Assembly (NCBI RefSeq): GCF_021462225.1
Contig: NC_061815.1
Span: 48,609,873 to 48,673,872, forward strand
Length of the DNA stretch: 64,000 bases
Direction: 5' to 3'
Origin: Girardinichthys multiradiatus
Lineage: Eukaryota; Chordata; Actinopteri; Cyprinodontiformes; Goodeidae
The translations under genes and the position numbers were made by a program. Positions 21,456-34,002 of the stretch are shown here, piece after piece; position 1 is the first letter of the stretch, and each line of letters opens with the position of its first letter. The notes under the pieces were generated by a model that was given only the letters and a program-made list of their open reading frames with translations, made no database searches and had not been told where the DNA came from.

Positions 21456-23670
21456 ATATTATATTACTCCTTGTAATATACTAACTGATCATTTTAATGT
21501 GTATTTGTTGATAATTACTTGCATAGCTTTCAGTTTTAACTTCTTTTAAAGCAGTGTGTGTTATAATTAATTGAAAAATAAGTACTCTATAAACTAAGTC
21601 TGATTGATTGATTAAAATAGACAGATAGATATAAATAGACTGACTGAAAGATTCCTTGTTCATTTTCAGATAATTCCTACTTCTGAGGTGATGGTAAACA
21701 CTGCTGCATTTTGTTAGTGTGCACCAAAATATATTTGCTTTACATTGTATATTTGTTGTTGTTATATTTGTTATATTTTGTAGTATTCTGTTTAAATTGC
21801 AAATGTAAACTGATGTCTTTACATTGGACTCAAGAGTTAATTTCCTTCAACCATAAAATAACACAGTGTTGTCCCCATTAAGACAACTAAGTCAACACAG
21901 AACTACTAACAGCATTACTTTGTCCCTAAAGTAATTGGTTGTTCTTGAAATCCTTTTCCTCTCTAACCAACCAAGCTTCCAAATTTCAGATTGGTGGATG
22001 GGGGACAATTTTATGTAATTTGTACTTTATTTTCTGTCAATCATTTCCTGACAGACGGTGAGGGCTTCAAAAATGAAAAAAATGTGGTAATGAAATCAGA
22101 AATATCTCACTCTGCTGGAAAACGTTTTCAGCTACATGCTTACCAACTTTTGTAATTCAAAGCACTGAAAATGGTCACCAGCTATTAGTGTTACAATAAT
22201 AAACTTGCTGTTTTATACATTATGAAGCAGTTAAAATTGGTTCCATTGATAGACTCTGCTAGTAGAAAATACAGAAGGATCAAAAGAGCAAAGTTAGACT
22301 GAAGCGAGAGACCTACTGCCTCCACCAGCAGCTGTCAAGCCACCGGTCTTGGTGCTAAATGAACTCCATGGTCCTAATGTTCACACTACACCCACTTCCT
22401 CCACCTACTTCTCTGTACTTCTCCCTCCCTCCTTTACTCCCCTCTCCTCTCAGAAAATGGGCACTGAGAATCCATTCTGGTCCACAAATCAAATCTTATT
22501 ATATTGTCATTTTCCATCTCCACTCTGTCTCTTCCTTCATATCCGTTGCTCCTGCTCTTTTACTCTCCCATCTCTCCCCCCTCCTGCAGCTGTTCAAAGC
22601 TCCTTCTATCTCTCTGCCTGCTTTAAGAAAAAGTATCTGATGTGCTGAAAGATATATAAGGCAGTGGTAGGGAATTTTCTCCATTGGTAAAAGGTAATCC
22701 CATCAGGTGAGTTGGAGCTGTTAGAGTCAAAAGTCATGTGTCAGGATAGCTTCTTGGTTCGATTTAAACATTTCTCCTCTCTGAGGTGCCTTTTTTAGCT
22801 GGAATCATTCACATGAGGCAAGCCCATTTCATAATAGCACCATATACATGAAGTGTCCTTCTCACCTTGCTGAAAAGGCATTTCAGTGTCATTAAAGGGA
22901 AGTTTCACTAGTCTCTTTGGCTCTCATTGTCATCTTTCCCTTTGTAATGTGTGTTCCCCACCAAACTTAATGGCTTCCATTTTTTAAAGAGAGCTCACAC
23001 AAAAGTAAGTGGAGTACAAACACACAGACTCAAGCCTGAGTGCAGACATGCACACAAACAAACACAAATGCACATTGAACTATGTCTGTTCTTCAGTGAT
23101 TAATTATCCTCCAAGGTACTCAGAGAAGTCACTTCAGATGCCTCTGGCTGCATGCTGTGGTCTGTCGTTTAATAGAGGAGCCCCAATGAAAATATGGGTT
23201 TTAACAGAGGAATCAGCCTCCACATCAAGATTACCTGCTGTTGACCTTGAGGACATGGAGGTTTTAACATCCTTGACCAATCCAATAAAATATCTGTTCG
23301 TCTCAACAGTCCACCTCTCATCTCTCTCCCCACCAGTCTCTTTACGAGTAGAATATCAAGAAAGCGTCTGTGAACAAATCCCCCAGCTGTGCACTATATA
23401 TAAGGGAGTCCTAACAGATGAAAACAAGTGAGTAAAGCAGCTCCCTAAGGGAACCATGAACTCAGTCGATTCTATTAGATCCAAAGCCCATCAACAGCTA
23501 GTGACTTCATCTAATAGCAGAAAACCCATGAAGTGCCACAACGTAAAAATTATGAGCTGAGCTTCAAACTGGAACCTTAATGGATCAAATAGATCTTAAA
23601 TTTGAAAACTGATTAAATAAAAGCATAGTTTTAATAGATATTTACAGGTAAAACCAGATATTTATTTACA
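21456..23670. other. unassigned sequence, weak ORFs only
   Basis: No family recognised. Frames at 22349-22648 (Ser/Pro/Leu-rich, from a pyrimidine-rich patch) and 23009-23431 (140 codons, low similarity to anything known to me) lack motifs and flanking gene signals. Confidence 0.3.
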
Positions 23671-24354
23671 CTGTGTAAATGGATGCATTACCTCTTTTTA
23701 GTCACTGCCATTAAATTACTGTAAACATTTTCTGTTTCATGTGATTTAGGATTACCAAAATTATTTCTATTTGCTAAATGGCTGTTGTAGAAAAAATATT
23801 TTTTACCAAGATAGAGACCAAGGATTGTCACTTAGAATCAGCTTTATTAATATCTTGCAAGAGAGAAAGATTTTTTACAGCATTGGTCATGTGCTCAGGA
23901 GTGCTGCCAAATCATTCTGACTAGACAAAGCAAAAGTGCTCCTTATAACAGCTTCAACAGCTTTCAAGGTGATTCTCAGGGGACCCAGATTCACTGGGGT
24001 GGGAGATGATGTGAAACCTGTTGTAATTCTCTCCTAGACATGTTGACGATATAAACCTTACACACTGTGGCATACATGCTATCTCTTATATAAGTGCTCT
24101 GGAGACGGCTGAGGAGCATCTCTCCAGGACTAAACGGACCCATCTGTCCGAACTCTTCCCATTGATCAAGTATTTAATCTAACACAGAAGAGATTCAAAT
24201 AGTTTTATCATGTCATGCATCATCAAGTAGAAAACAAGGTACTAAGATGTTGTGTAACTCATTACCTCTTTTGAGTCACTGGCATTAAATAACACTAAAC
24301 ATTTCCTGTTTTAGGTCGGTTAGGATTACCACAACTATTTCTATTGCCAAATGA
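23671..24354 (+). repeat. pair of ~105-bp direct repeats around a 470-bp spacer
   Basis: 23671-23780 and 24249-24354 are similar direct repeats (shared core CATTACCTCTTTT and TTAGGATTACCA), about 578 bp apart. The spacer contains a TATATAAG box at about 24093 and the phrase AATCAGCTTTATTAATATCTT. It could be a small segmental tandem duplication or a short element framed by terminal direct repeats. No coding sequence inside. Confidence 0.5.
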
Positions 24355-24879
24355 CAAAATAACAAAAGAACGAAGTTTACATCCTTTCATTGTCCGATGA
24401 GCTAACCCCTACTTCCCTATGTCTAAAGGGATTGTTCAATCCAGCTCTCCATCCAACGGTCCGGACTTCCCTAAACCTGAAAAGTCTTATTAAGCAGGTT
24501 TACTGAAAGTTCTGTTTAAGTTGGTGTCGGGAAATGACTTGCCTAGCCTCTGACAGCCTTCATACAAAAGTCTCGCCCTTCTTCAACTGGTGGTCTGGAC
24601 GACTGAGTAGCCTATCGCAGTCATCCACACCCTCGACAGTCACTTTTGTTCACAGCTGCTCATTCCCTAATTTTACAACTGGCTCTTGGTATATGGGCTA
24701 GGTTAATTTTAGTGATTCTGCACGAGCCCCAAGGGCGTGGTTTTAATAAACTTGGCTAAGGCAACCTGTAAAAACCTCCTAAAATATCTTGGAACCAGGC
24801 AACAAGACATTTTACCACCAATGAAAAACCAACAATACGGTGACTCAAATAATTGAATGTCCACGATTTAACTAGAATT

Positions 24880-25293
24880 TTATATGCTTTCTTTAATTAG
24901 TAACGCTTTTGCAGGGGTCAGTAGCAGCTTAAATTCGGCAACACAAAATAATTTCAATAATAGAAATGAATCAATCAACTCAACCTGTCTTTCCCTGATG
25001 CTGAAACTAGTGGATTTGAAGAGGCTTTGAAGACGGAGGCTCATCCATGCACCTGATGGAGAAAAATTCTTCTGGTAACGAGTGGTTTCTTGAAGGGAAT
25101 ACAACTTAATCTTCAGTTTTCTTCCTTTAAGTGGCAGGCACTGATGTTCCAGGCTTTGATGGTTAAACAGGATCTTTGTTGTTATTTGTCTCTGAAGACA
25201 GTAGTTTCCAAAGGCTGAAGAGTTGAAGGAAACCCGGAGACATAAATGAGGTTGATTCAGGACTTCCAGAAGCCTGAAACTTAGAGCAATCAA
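24880..25293 (-). other. open frame in LTR U3, sense orientation
   Basis: 137 codons in the sense of the LTR, ending at a stop codon embedded in the TATA-like box. The same frame is recognisable in copy 3 (39504-39071, one frameshift) and, for its last ~26 codons, in copy 1 (about 722-801). It is rich in Leu/Ser/Lys with no motif I know. Some retroviruses encode proteins in U3, but persistence here may simply reflect LTR similarity. Confidence 0.35.
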
Positions 25294-25680
25294 CTGTTAA
25301 CCGATCAAGTTCACTTCTGTTGTCTGGATAAAAAGGCTTTAGATGAAATCAGATTCTTAATCTTGAGGCACAGTCCTTTCTGAGCCCACAGGTTGATCCT
25401 CTTTTTTAATGCAGTTGATCAGCTGGGCTGTGTTCCTTTTCCATCTAAGCTTCTTTTCTCCGTCTTATCTTGTTCGCTGGTCTTCTGTGAGGAAACAACC
25501 CCGTTCCCTCCTTCAGCATTGCTTTTATAGCGCTTGATGCTTTCACCAGTCAGCCCCTTATTAGACTTCTTAGTTATTGCGCAACCTATTCATCTCAGCC
25601 TCTGGGTTATTGCTATATACTTTCGTCATGGTCATCGTGACCTACTGATTCTGTTTCTCGGCCTTGGAGATGCCAATAAT

Positions 25681-26556
25681 AGTTTCGTTGTCCGGTGAGC
25701 CAACCCCTCCTTCCTACTTCCTTAATTCTAAAAGGGATTGCTCAATCCAGCTCTCCATCCAACGGGTCCGGGCTTCCCTAAACCTGAGAGGTCTTACTAA
25801 GCAGGTTTACTGAAAGTTCTGTTTAAGCTGGTGTCGGGAAATGACTCGCCTAGCCTCTGACAGCCTACATCCAAAAGTCTCACCCTTCTTCAACTGGAGG
25901 TCCGGGTGACCGAGTAGCCTCTCGCAGTCATCCACACCTTCGACAGTCACTTTTGTTCACGGCTGCTCATTCCCTAAATTACAACTGGCACTTGGTATAT
26001 GGGCTAGGTTAATTTTAGTAGCTCAGAACAAGCTTCAAGGGTGTTGTTTTGACTGGGACTTAGTCATCTGGCTCTCGGCTACAGTTCTTCCCTTATTCTG
26101 CTCAGTTGTAACCTTGTTCAGTGTTATACATGTCATCTTTCAGCTTTCAATATTCAGCTTTTAAAACATTGTTTCAAAATCATCACATTACTTCATTTTC
26201 CAGTTCTTAACCACATTTCTATCATACATCTTTTGATTTGTTAATCAAAATCTACTAACTTTATTAATTACATGTGAAAGGTATAATCATCAACTAACCT
26301 TTATTCATTACATACAAAAATATAGAATCATCATACATCATTCCTTGGATATAATTGTTTATACTTTTGCATGAGAAAACATAAGACAGATAATTCATGG
26401 CTCCATACAGGCCTCTCCAGTTTCTCAGCTTGATTATTTGAACATTGCACACACCACACACAAGGATATTTTTGTTATATCTTTCATGGGGTTAATTGTG
26501 AGCATTTACTTATGTGTAACATGGATTACATGGCAAGATCTCACCTTATTTTGACA
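25681..26556 (-). repeat. short-form ERV2-family LTR nested in copy 2
   Basis: 876 bp. Positions 25681-26045 match the U5/R end of the long LTR, and 26060-26556 match its U3 start. The ~940-bp middle (with the U3 open frame and TATA region) is absent. The pentamer AATAG flanks it on both sides (25678-25682 and 26556-26560), and comparison with the empty site in copy 3 (about 39872-39885) confirms insertion. The boundary is ambiguous by two bases because the duplication overlaps the terminal bases. Confidence 0.85.
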
Positions 26557-27009
26557 ATAGCCACGCAGCTGACTGTAGTCGCATCCTCCCTTCCTCCCGT
26601 TAGCATTCAAAAAGGTTTGCTGTCAGCATGCAGCTGGTTCTCGTCACTCCTAGTCATCCTCCAGTTCTTTCTCTAATCTGCTCAGTTTTAAACTTTACAC
26701 AGTATTACACATTTCATTCTTCAGCTTTCAGCATTCACTTTAAAACACAGTTGCAAAACCATCACTTCATTCTTTTTATTCATGCTTCACAAATGATTAA
26801 CGTTATATTTCTTTCATATATAGCTGATTGAGAATGTCAACCCTTAATGGTTTTCCTCTAATTCTCAGTTCTTACCCACATTTCAATCATACATCTTTTA
26901 ACTTGTTAATCAAAGGTTACTAATGTAATTTAATACATGTGAAAGAATGGAAAATCATCATACATCATTGGATACTTGTTGTTTATACTTCTGCAAAATA
27001 TAAGACAGA

Positions 27010-27180
27010 TAACATGTGGCAGACACATTACCCACATCAAATTTGCAGATGACACACCCATTTTAGAAAAAAATAAAAATAAAAATGGTAAAACTCCTTA
27101 CAGAGAGGTGGTTAAACTGTTTTTAGCAATACAAATCAAAACGTTTTTTTATAGAAAGCCTACAGATAGATAAGTTTGTA
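27010..27180 (+). pseudogene. LINE RT fragment with FADDT box
   Basis: A 65-codon frame includes HIKFADDTPI, the RT catalytic box (FADD) of L2/CR1/Rex-type LINEs, followed by a YREVVKL segment that suits the following helix. The fragment replaces the end of the LTR. No other LINE blocks are seen near it. Confidence 0.6.
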
Positions 27181-28889
27181 GTTTCTGATTTTGTTTTATT
27201 TAAAAAGACATAAAGCCTACATATTTAAGTGCTCTAAGGCTCTGTGACTTTCGGTGTAAACTTTGGATTGCTAGTTAGTCCTTGTTTTACATTTTCTTAT
27301 TGTTCATAATACAAATGAGTCACTCACATGCCCTCTGTACAATAAAGTCACAACACATTGTCAGCAGCAAACCAGCTCTTTCAACAGAAAAGAATCAAAA
27401 TTTTGAATCATCGCTTAACGTCACAATGAACCCCAGCTATACATTATGAAGATTTATTTTATCGTTATTATTAAAAGATTATCTGATTACTGCAGTAGCA
27501 TTAACTCATGCAATTCTCAGGTTTAAAAGCAGGAAAAACTAAAACTTGTTTGCACAAAGAAAAATGTTTTGTGGCTGGCACCTAAATCTAACCCTGCATT
27601 TTTCAAGATGCATTTGATTTCAGTCTTACAGTAAATATTTTATTATGTTTAATATCAAGAATATTTTGTGATCAAAGTGAGAAGTAAAATGCATCTTTAA
27701 CAAAAACCAAAATAGCTTTAGAATTAGATCAATGAAATGTTTCAAACAGATATACAATAAAATTGGTTTTACAACTGTTTTCTATTTGAAGTAATAAAAA
27801 CTGAAAATTAACCAATCGATCTGTCAGACTTTATTTGTGGAGCACTTCTCATACGAGAGGTAAAAAACAGATGAACTGACACAAACAACTCATTAAAAAT
27901 GATCAAACTGAGTAAACAGACAACCACACAAGATAACACGATCAAACAATATGAGAAGAAGTGAAATTGAGGGAATTTACTTGATTAATGTGGAATTGTT
28001 TAGATAAATATCTTTAAGTCTGAAAAAAGTTCTAACTAAAATGAAAAAAATATATATAATAAATGAAAATATATACTTTGTACCAGCTAAAGCTGTTAAC
28101 AGCTAAAATAAAAACAAAACCTAGTTAGATAGTAAATAAATGCATTCAGAAAACGAAAGATGAAGAAGATTTTCTTTTCATCTGATCACATGTTCATGTT
28201 TAATACATCAAAACTAATATAGCTTTTCTTCCATTCATGTTTCAGCTTTGAAATTTTTGTGGTAAAACTGTGTTCCAACAACCCCCAGGAGAAACAAACC
28301 ATCAATGAAAAGCATTCATTTATGCATGATGTATATAAGGGATCTGGTTTGAAAAGGGCAATTTGAATTCTGTGAAATGACATTGGGTTTATAAAGCCTT
28401 TTCCTCTTGCTTTGGGATGTTTAAAATCCTTTTTGGCATTACAGATTTTTGCAGTTCACTCAGTGTCAATAACTGGCAGAAACTTTTGGGGCTATGAGAC
28501 CAAAGACGCAGCCAGCTAAGACAGCTGCAACGGAGCACATACTAACGTCATCTTGGTATGCAAATGTCCACATCTGTGAAATTCCTTAATGCTCCTGCAA
28601 TCACCACGAGCCAAAGGCCAGTTCAGTTCTCCCTGTGTACAGAAAATAAAATGTAATTTAGGTAAAAAGGAAATGCTCCACTATTTCTTATATGCAGGAA
28701 GAGTGAGATGCAGCCTCACTTTTGTCATTTCCTTTATTTTTCTTTGTTTATTTATTTTTCCTTTATTTCTAACTTCCCCATAGGTGAGCAACAGGGAGAA
28801 ATTTGTGTACATGTCAGAAAAATCTAAAGTAGTCTGAAAGTCAAAAAACATTTGGGATGCGGGGATGGTGCCAGGGTAATCTGCACAAC
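27181..28889. other. AT-rich sequence, minor repeat-like motif
   Basis: Nothing coding recognised. Around 27820-27900 there is a motif (CAGACTTTATTTGTGGAGCACTT reading) like the short repeats that precede AAGTGCTTTACA-type tails in fish genomes; weak. Confidence 0.25.
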
Positions 28890-28975
28890 CCACGTGTGGA
28901 GGCTACAAGTCTTGACACAGGCGTCCTGGGTTTGAGTCCCAGCCTGTTGACCTTTGACCTTTTGACCATAAAGGC
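28890..28975 (+). repeat. tRNA-like SINE head
   Basis: GTGTGGAGGCTACAAGTC followed about 20 bp later by GGGTTTGAGTCCCAG resembles the A- and B-box promoter of a tRNA-derived SINE. The remainder (repeated TTGACCTTTTGACC) is not tRNA. It cannot fold as a full tRNA by eye, so I call it a SINE remnant. Confidence 0.35.
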
Positions 28976-29539
28976 CAATAGTGACACAAAATAAAAAATA
29001 AAAAATCTGAATGCTTTCCAGAATCTTCATTAAAACTGCTCAAAACATTTCAAACACTAAAAACAAAATCGGTAAAAGTGTAGCGGGAAATAAGACAGAT
29101 GGCTAAGAGATTATGCAAAATTTGTTAAAGTGAATGCTGGAGAAATGTCAGTCTGAAATATCCCTTCCTTATAAGGTGATGACAATATCAAGTTGTTAAA
29201 ACTGTTTAGTGGTCACAAGAGCAGAATGAATGTACATAATCTGCTCCCATGTAAATATCCTTCCCGTCACGAACAACTATACAACAGTGAAAATGCAGAG
29301 TTTCAGAAATTATACAAATGCAGCTAATAAAAAGAACCAGCTATGTTTTCTACAAACAAATGCCAACTCTGACCCTCAGAATTGGAAAATAATACATGAA
29401 GAAGGCTAAGAGATCTCAAAAGAAAAACATGCCCTGAGCTAAAGGAATCCCAGAGAAGATAAAAAACAAAGTAATTGAAATTGATCAGTCCGGAACATAG
29501 TGCTGGTGATGTGATGGTCTCAGGCTGCCTTTCTTCTTC

Positions 29540-29870
29540 AGGGCCTGGATGACAGGCTGTCATTGATGGAACCATGAATTCACGTCTTTCCAAGAAAATT
29601 TAAAAGGTAAATGTCTGGTTGTCAGTTTGGGACAACTGGTCATAGGATATGGAGCAGGACAATGATCCAAAGCCCAGTCCACATCTGAATGACTGGAAAA
29701 AAACTCTTTGGAGTGGCCCAGTTAAGGTCTTGCCTTAAATCTGATGACATGCTTAGGCATGACCTTCAAAAGGCCTTTGAAGCTGTAAACATCGAATGTG
29801 GTTCAATTAAAACATTTCTGTGATGTAAAAGGTTTAGGGACCAGTCATTTTTACATAAAGGCCCACACTG
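29540..29870 (+). pseudogene. Tc1-like transposase fragment, C-terminal third
   Basis: Plus-strand sequence keeps GGAGCAGGACAATGATCCAAAG (the QDNDPK box with the second catalytic aspartate), CTTTGGAGTGGCCCAGT, and TTAGGCATGACCTTCAAAAGG, all typical of a Tc1 transposase C-terminal part. The frame has several stops and no inverted repeats were found. The minus-strand frame 29593-29324 is antisense. Confidence 0.65.
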
Positions 29871-29899
29871 AATTGAAAAGCTTTTTTTTTCTAACTAAA

Positions 29900-32800
29900 T
29901 GAAACAAATCAGAAATATTTAAATGTGTTAAAAAGAAAAAACAAACAAACAAGCAAATTAAAAAAACAAAAGAAATCTGAAAAGAGTAAAATTATTTTCC
30001 CAGAACATAAAGAACAGTGAGCTTATGTTATTCCAGAGCTAATCAATGTTTTTACAGTTTTTAGTCTTAAATTTAACAGATTAAAAACAAAACAAACTTA
30101 GAACATTTTTGTAGTTTTTGTGTCTCTATGATTAAAACCAATCTAATCACATTTTTTAATTGTTTTGGTTCACAGAAAAATACATAAAAGAAACATTATG
30201 AAAGAATGACGCATGGTAGAATTAGGGATTTTGTGTGTCTGTTGCGTGACTTCACTCCTTGACCTCGTCGACACCGAGTGGTTCTATCTTTAGGTGATAC
30301 GTTACCCTTCACATCTCATATAATGACAGTACTGTAAATGTTCCCAGACTGTTCACAGATTAAATATCCCCCAGCCATCATTGTTTATGTGCAAACTTGT
30401 TTAGGCACACGTCTGCCTTTTGCCTTTCTATCACAGCGTTACCTTGACAACTATGGCTCTGTGTTCCTTGTCCTTTGTCACTTTACAGAGCAGTAAAGAG
30501 ATGAAATCATTTGTTTGATCAGGGTTGTTCAGTGGCCCCAGGAAAAAAAGCAAAATATGTTGAACAAAAGAGCTGAAATGCAACATTTCATTTATGAATT
30601 TCTTGTGGAACATTTACTTTCTGAAAAATCAAAAGCTTTTTTTTAAAATATTTTTTTACTTAAACATTTAATGACATTCATGAATCTGTCACAAGATTCC
30701 CGGGAGTCTGGTTTTTATTCCAATCCTATGTCAATTACCAAGAAAAACATGGAAATCTTTGGTGCCCCATCTGCCTCTAATCCTAAAAGAAAAAACAATA
30801 TGATGGTGCCTCAAGCAATTAACGTTAGAGAAAATATCCAAAAGTGTCCACTGGCAAATTGGAGGATGACATATGTCTGTTGAAAGGAGCCACCCCGCCC
30901 CCTTAAAACAGTTTGACATTTGAATGCAATAGATAGAAGCTGCTCTCAGAGGGGGATCAGCCCAGCGTGGCCTTGTGGGTTGTGTGAGGATAAGTAACAA
31001 TAAAATTCCATGCGTCTGAAGAAATGTATGTATGCTGTTATGAGTATTTGTTGTATTCATGCTAGAACATCTGCATCATTCCACTTGGATTGCTTCAGAA
31101 TTAATATCTTGCTTCACATGTTTTTCTTTTCCTGAAGGTGATCTGAAACCAGAGAAATAAGTTCAAACTATTTTTTCTGAATAAAATATAAATAATGTTA
31201 GTTAATAAGTCTTTAAATTATATATTTTTTGTGACTGAATAAAATAGCTTTGTTTTAATTTGGGAAAATGCACAAGTGATCATAAAACTTTACATTTAGC
31301 ACTTATATAAAAACAAAAACATTACTGGTGTGGGTGAATACATGGCAGTACCAGTGTACCAGAGTCATTTAATAAGTTGGTGATCTGTTCCTGTCTTGGT
31401 ATTAATTGTATTAAATGTAGGAGTGCAATGACATATATAAAAGGCCCTAAAATCAACGCTAGTTATTGTTGTTTAAGCTTAATTAAATACACTTCCTACA
31501 TCTGGACCTGATTTTATAAAATCTTTCCAGTCAGTCAGGGTAGTTGTGAAAAACTGTTGCTTGGCCCCACCTCACAAAACTTTGCTTTTACTGTGATGTT
31601 CTTTATGAACAACAGGGTTACATGGTTCTATTCCACATAATCGTCCTACGTGTGTAATAACCTTAAGCTTATTGTACCCCCATTTTCATTGTAGCAAGGT
31701 TAGTTAATGCAGTAGTTAACAATTATCATATTTTCTGACTTTAATACACAAATATTTATACATGTGCACTCCTAAACACACACACTCACACACATCTGTT
31801 TATGAGTGTGTATGAACACTCTATGAAAGCATATGTGTTTTTCTAATACATTTAGACAAAAGGATATATAATATCAAATTTATAAAAAAAAAATCACAAA
31901 TTAAACTCACTTTTAAACTTTTTTGTAAAATATAAAACAGAAAACAAATTTCTGGTGAGGAATTAATTACAAGACCCCCACATTTATTACCACCTAAAAT
32001 CACTACAATTACACACAGGTGTATCACATCAGGTGCATATAATTTAAACATAATTACTGGGCATTTTGATGGAGGCGTTCCCTGTTTCAGACATTTAGCT
32101 TGGTGAGCTCCTGACTGTTAAAGTGTGACTGAACACCATGTTGAGATTACACAAAACATCCACCTTGCGTCCACAAAAGCACCTTAGAAAAACTATTATT
32201 ACTATTAGGAGCATATTTTTACTTCTCTGCAGTAGAATTGAGCCAATATTGGTCAAAGATACATCCTCCAGCTTACAACTGCGAAATTTTACCAAATATC
32301 ACAACAGTTTCCAGGATATCACAATTGTGTTACTTCGTGCAATAGTGGTATCTGTCATTTCATGTAAGGATCATGATTATTGATTAATTAATATTCATCA
32401 AGAATTATAATTTAAAATCATAATTTGAAAAAAATGTATTTCTTAACCAAAAATCAACTTACTAATAGAAATCAGAGATATCCTCTGGTGTTGTGATTAT
32501 GGGTTCAAAGCTCTTTAATAATTACAAATTATTAACCAAAACCACCAACTGTCATTGTTTATTCAACCACTTCACCGAAGGTGTGGGAACTTCGACCTTA
32601 TTTTGACGGATAAATCAGTCTTGCACAAAATAAACACAAACGCTTCTCTTAATTATATATATGAAGATTTATTGAAGCCAAATAATCCTAATATACCATT
32701 ATTCTGGTCCAAAAACCTTCACCTAACTAACAAGCACCATTCTACACAAAGGGAATAAAAATGACTACCTAACAATAATAATAAAAGAAAAAGATATATG

Positions 32801-33335
32801 CGCATTTAGTGTCTATGAAGATCAAACCAGCAGTTTTATGGACAAAATGTGTAATTTGGGTTAAATGGAACGAAATCCTCCTGTTGTGCTGATATCTCGA
32901 TCACAGCGATCAGCTGATAAAACGGTGGGGCCACGCCCCTTTAGCCACAACCAGCTGACCGCCCCAAATCTTGACAAAGGGTCATAAACTCTGAGGCTGG
33001 AACTCAGTGGAAAATCTCCAGCAATAAAACTGGAACAAAGAGTGGTCGGGCGAGGCCCAGGCCGCAGTTGCCTTGAATGAAAAACTTAAAAAATTACAAC
33101 TTCTAACTCCTGGCTGATTTGGGATCAACCGGACAAACATTAACCACGCACAATTCAGCAGCACTTGCGCACCAAATCAAAACACAGCTCAGCATAAGAT
33201 ACTTCCATCAGTATTACATGCAACAAGTTAATACCTTAGATTAACTACTGGTGATCCTACATCACCTTAGCTGCCTCATCCTGCCCAGACTTCTAAATGC
33301 ACCTATCCACTTTAATATGAAAAGAACGAAATTAC
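29900..33335. other. unassigned AT-rich sequence
   Basis: No confident feature. Short CA-rich runs at about 31778-31795. A palindrome-rich patch (ATTGATTAATTAATATTCAT) lies near 32380. The region 32880-33190 is G+C-richer and may be an old repeat, but I cannot name it. Confidence 0.25.
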
Positions 33336-33588
33336 TTTGAAGTTGATTTTTTTCTCTCCACCGGTTGAGGAGGGATCAGGTCTGAAGAAAAGGAGGGGAG
33401 GGGGATCACCTGTCCGTGATCGAATTAAGGAGAAAAAAAAAACGGTAACTTCTCATCCGTCCAGGAAGGGAAAAGAAGAAAAACCGTTTAGTCGATTGAA
33501 TCAACAAGGAGGGAAACTCATCTCCTTGGACATAGAACCTCTGTGGGTTTCACCTGCGCCAAGTGTGCCTTACCTCAGTGTAATGTAT

Positions 33589-33601
33589 GTTGCCTAGCAA
33601 C
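33589..33601. promoter_or_regulatory. RFX/X-box-like palindrome
   Basis: GTTGCCTAGCAAC is a near-perfect inverted repeat matching the X-box bound by RFX factors, commonly found upstream of ciliary genes. It sits in a G+C-richer stretch (about 33340-33660) with an ATG at 33641 whose frame closes after five codons. No gene is visible beside it, so its function is unknown and it may be chance. Confidence 0.3.
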
Positions 33602-33944
33602 CGTGTTAGCGTGATGCACAGAGCTGTGAAGCCGAAGAAATGGAGCCTGATGATTAATAATGCTGTCTCTACTGTAAATGACTACACGGTTTTTATTTAG
33701 CCTTTTACATATTGCTGATGGCTTATAATGCTATTTTGTTTTAAAATGTTATTGTTTTATGATCTTGTTCATTATTCAGCCATTTAAAATGTTGAAAATA
33801 TTTGTTTGTGTTTATAGATATAAAAATCTAACACTAGATAAAATACATTAATGACAAATACCATTTGTTTAATTTAGTTGTAAAGCTTTCAATAACTTAA
33901 ACACTAACATATTAACTATAGGAACGAAGTTTAAATCTATTTAT

Positions 33945-34002
33945 ATGCAGAGCATAATAATAATAATAATAATAATAATAATTATTATTATTATTATAAA
34001 TA
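33945..34002. repeat. trinucleotide microsatellite (ATA)n/(TTA)n
   Basis: About nine ATA units followed by about six TTA units make an inverted-style AT-rich microsatellite. Open frames reading runs of Ile on both strands here are artefacts. Confidence 0.95.

Larger units (their letters stand above)
24383..27030 (-). repeat. ERV2-family solo LTR (copy 2), with a nested LTR
   Basis: Collinear with the ERV2 3' LTR (38564-40555) through 25680, then interrupted by a second LTR (25681-26556), then collinear again to about 27030, where it stops and LINE sequence begins. Its U5 end lies at 24383 and the U3 start is lost on the right. It carries a TATA-like box on the minus strand at 24884-24878. 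It is a solo LTR: no retroviral genes adjoin it. Confidence 0.85.

Noticed and set aside
23009..23431. 140-codon plus-strand frame
   Set aside because: No motif, no splice or promoter context, random-looking composition.
28890..28975. tRNA gene with B-box
   Set aside because: No complete cloverleaf; better explained as a SINE head.
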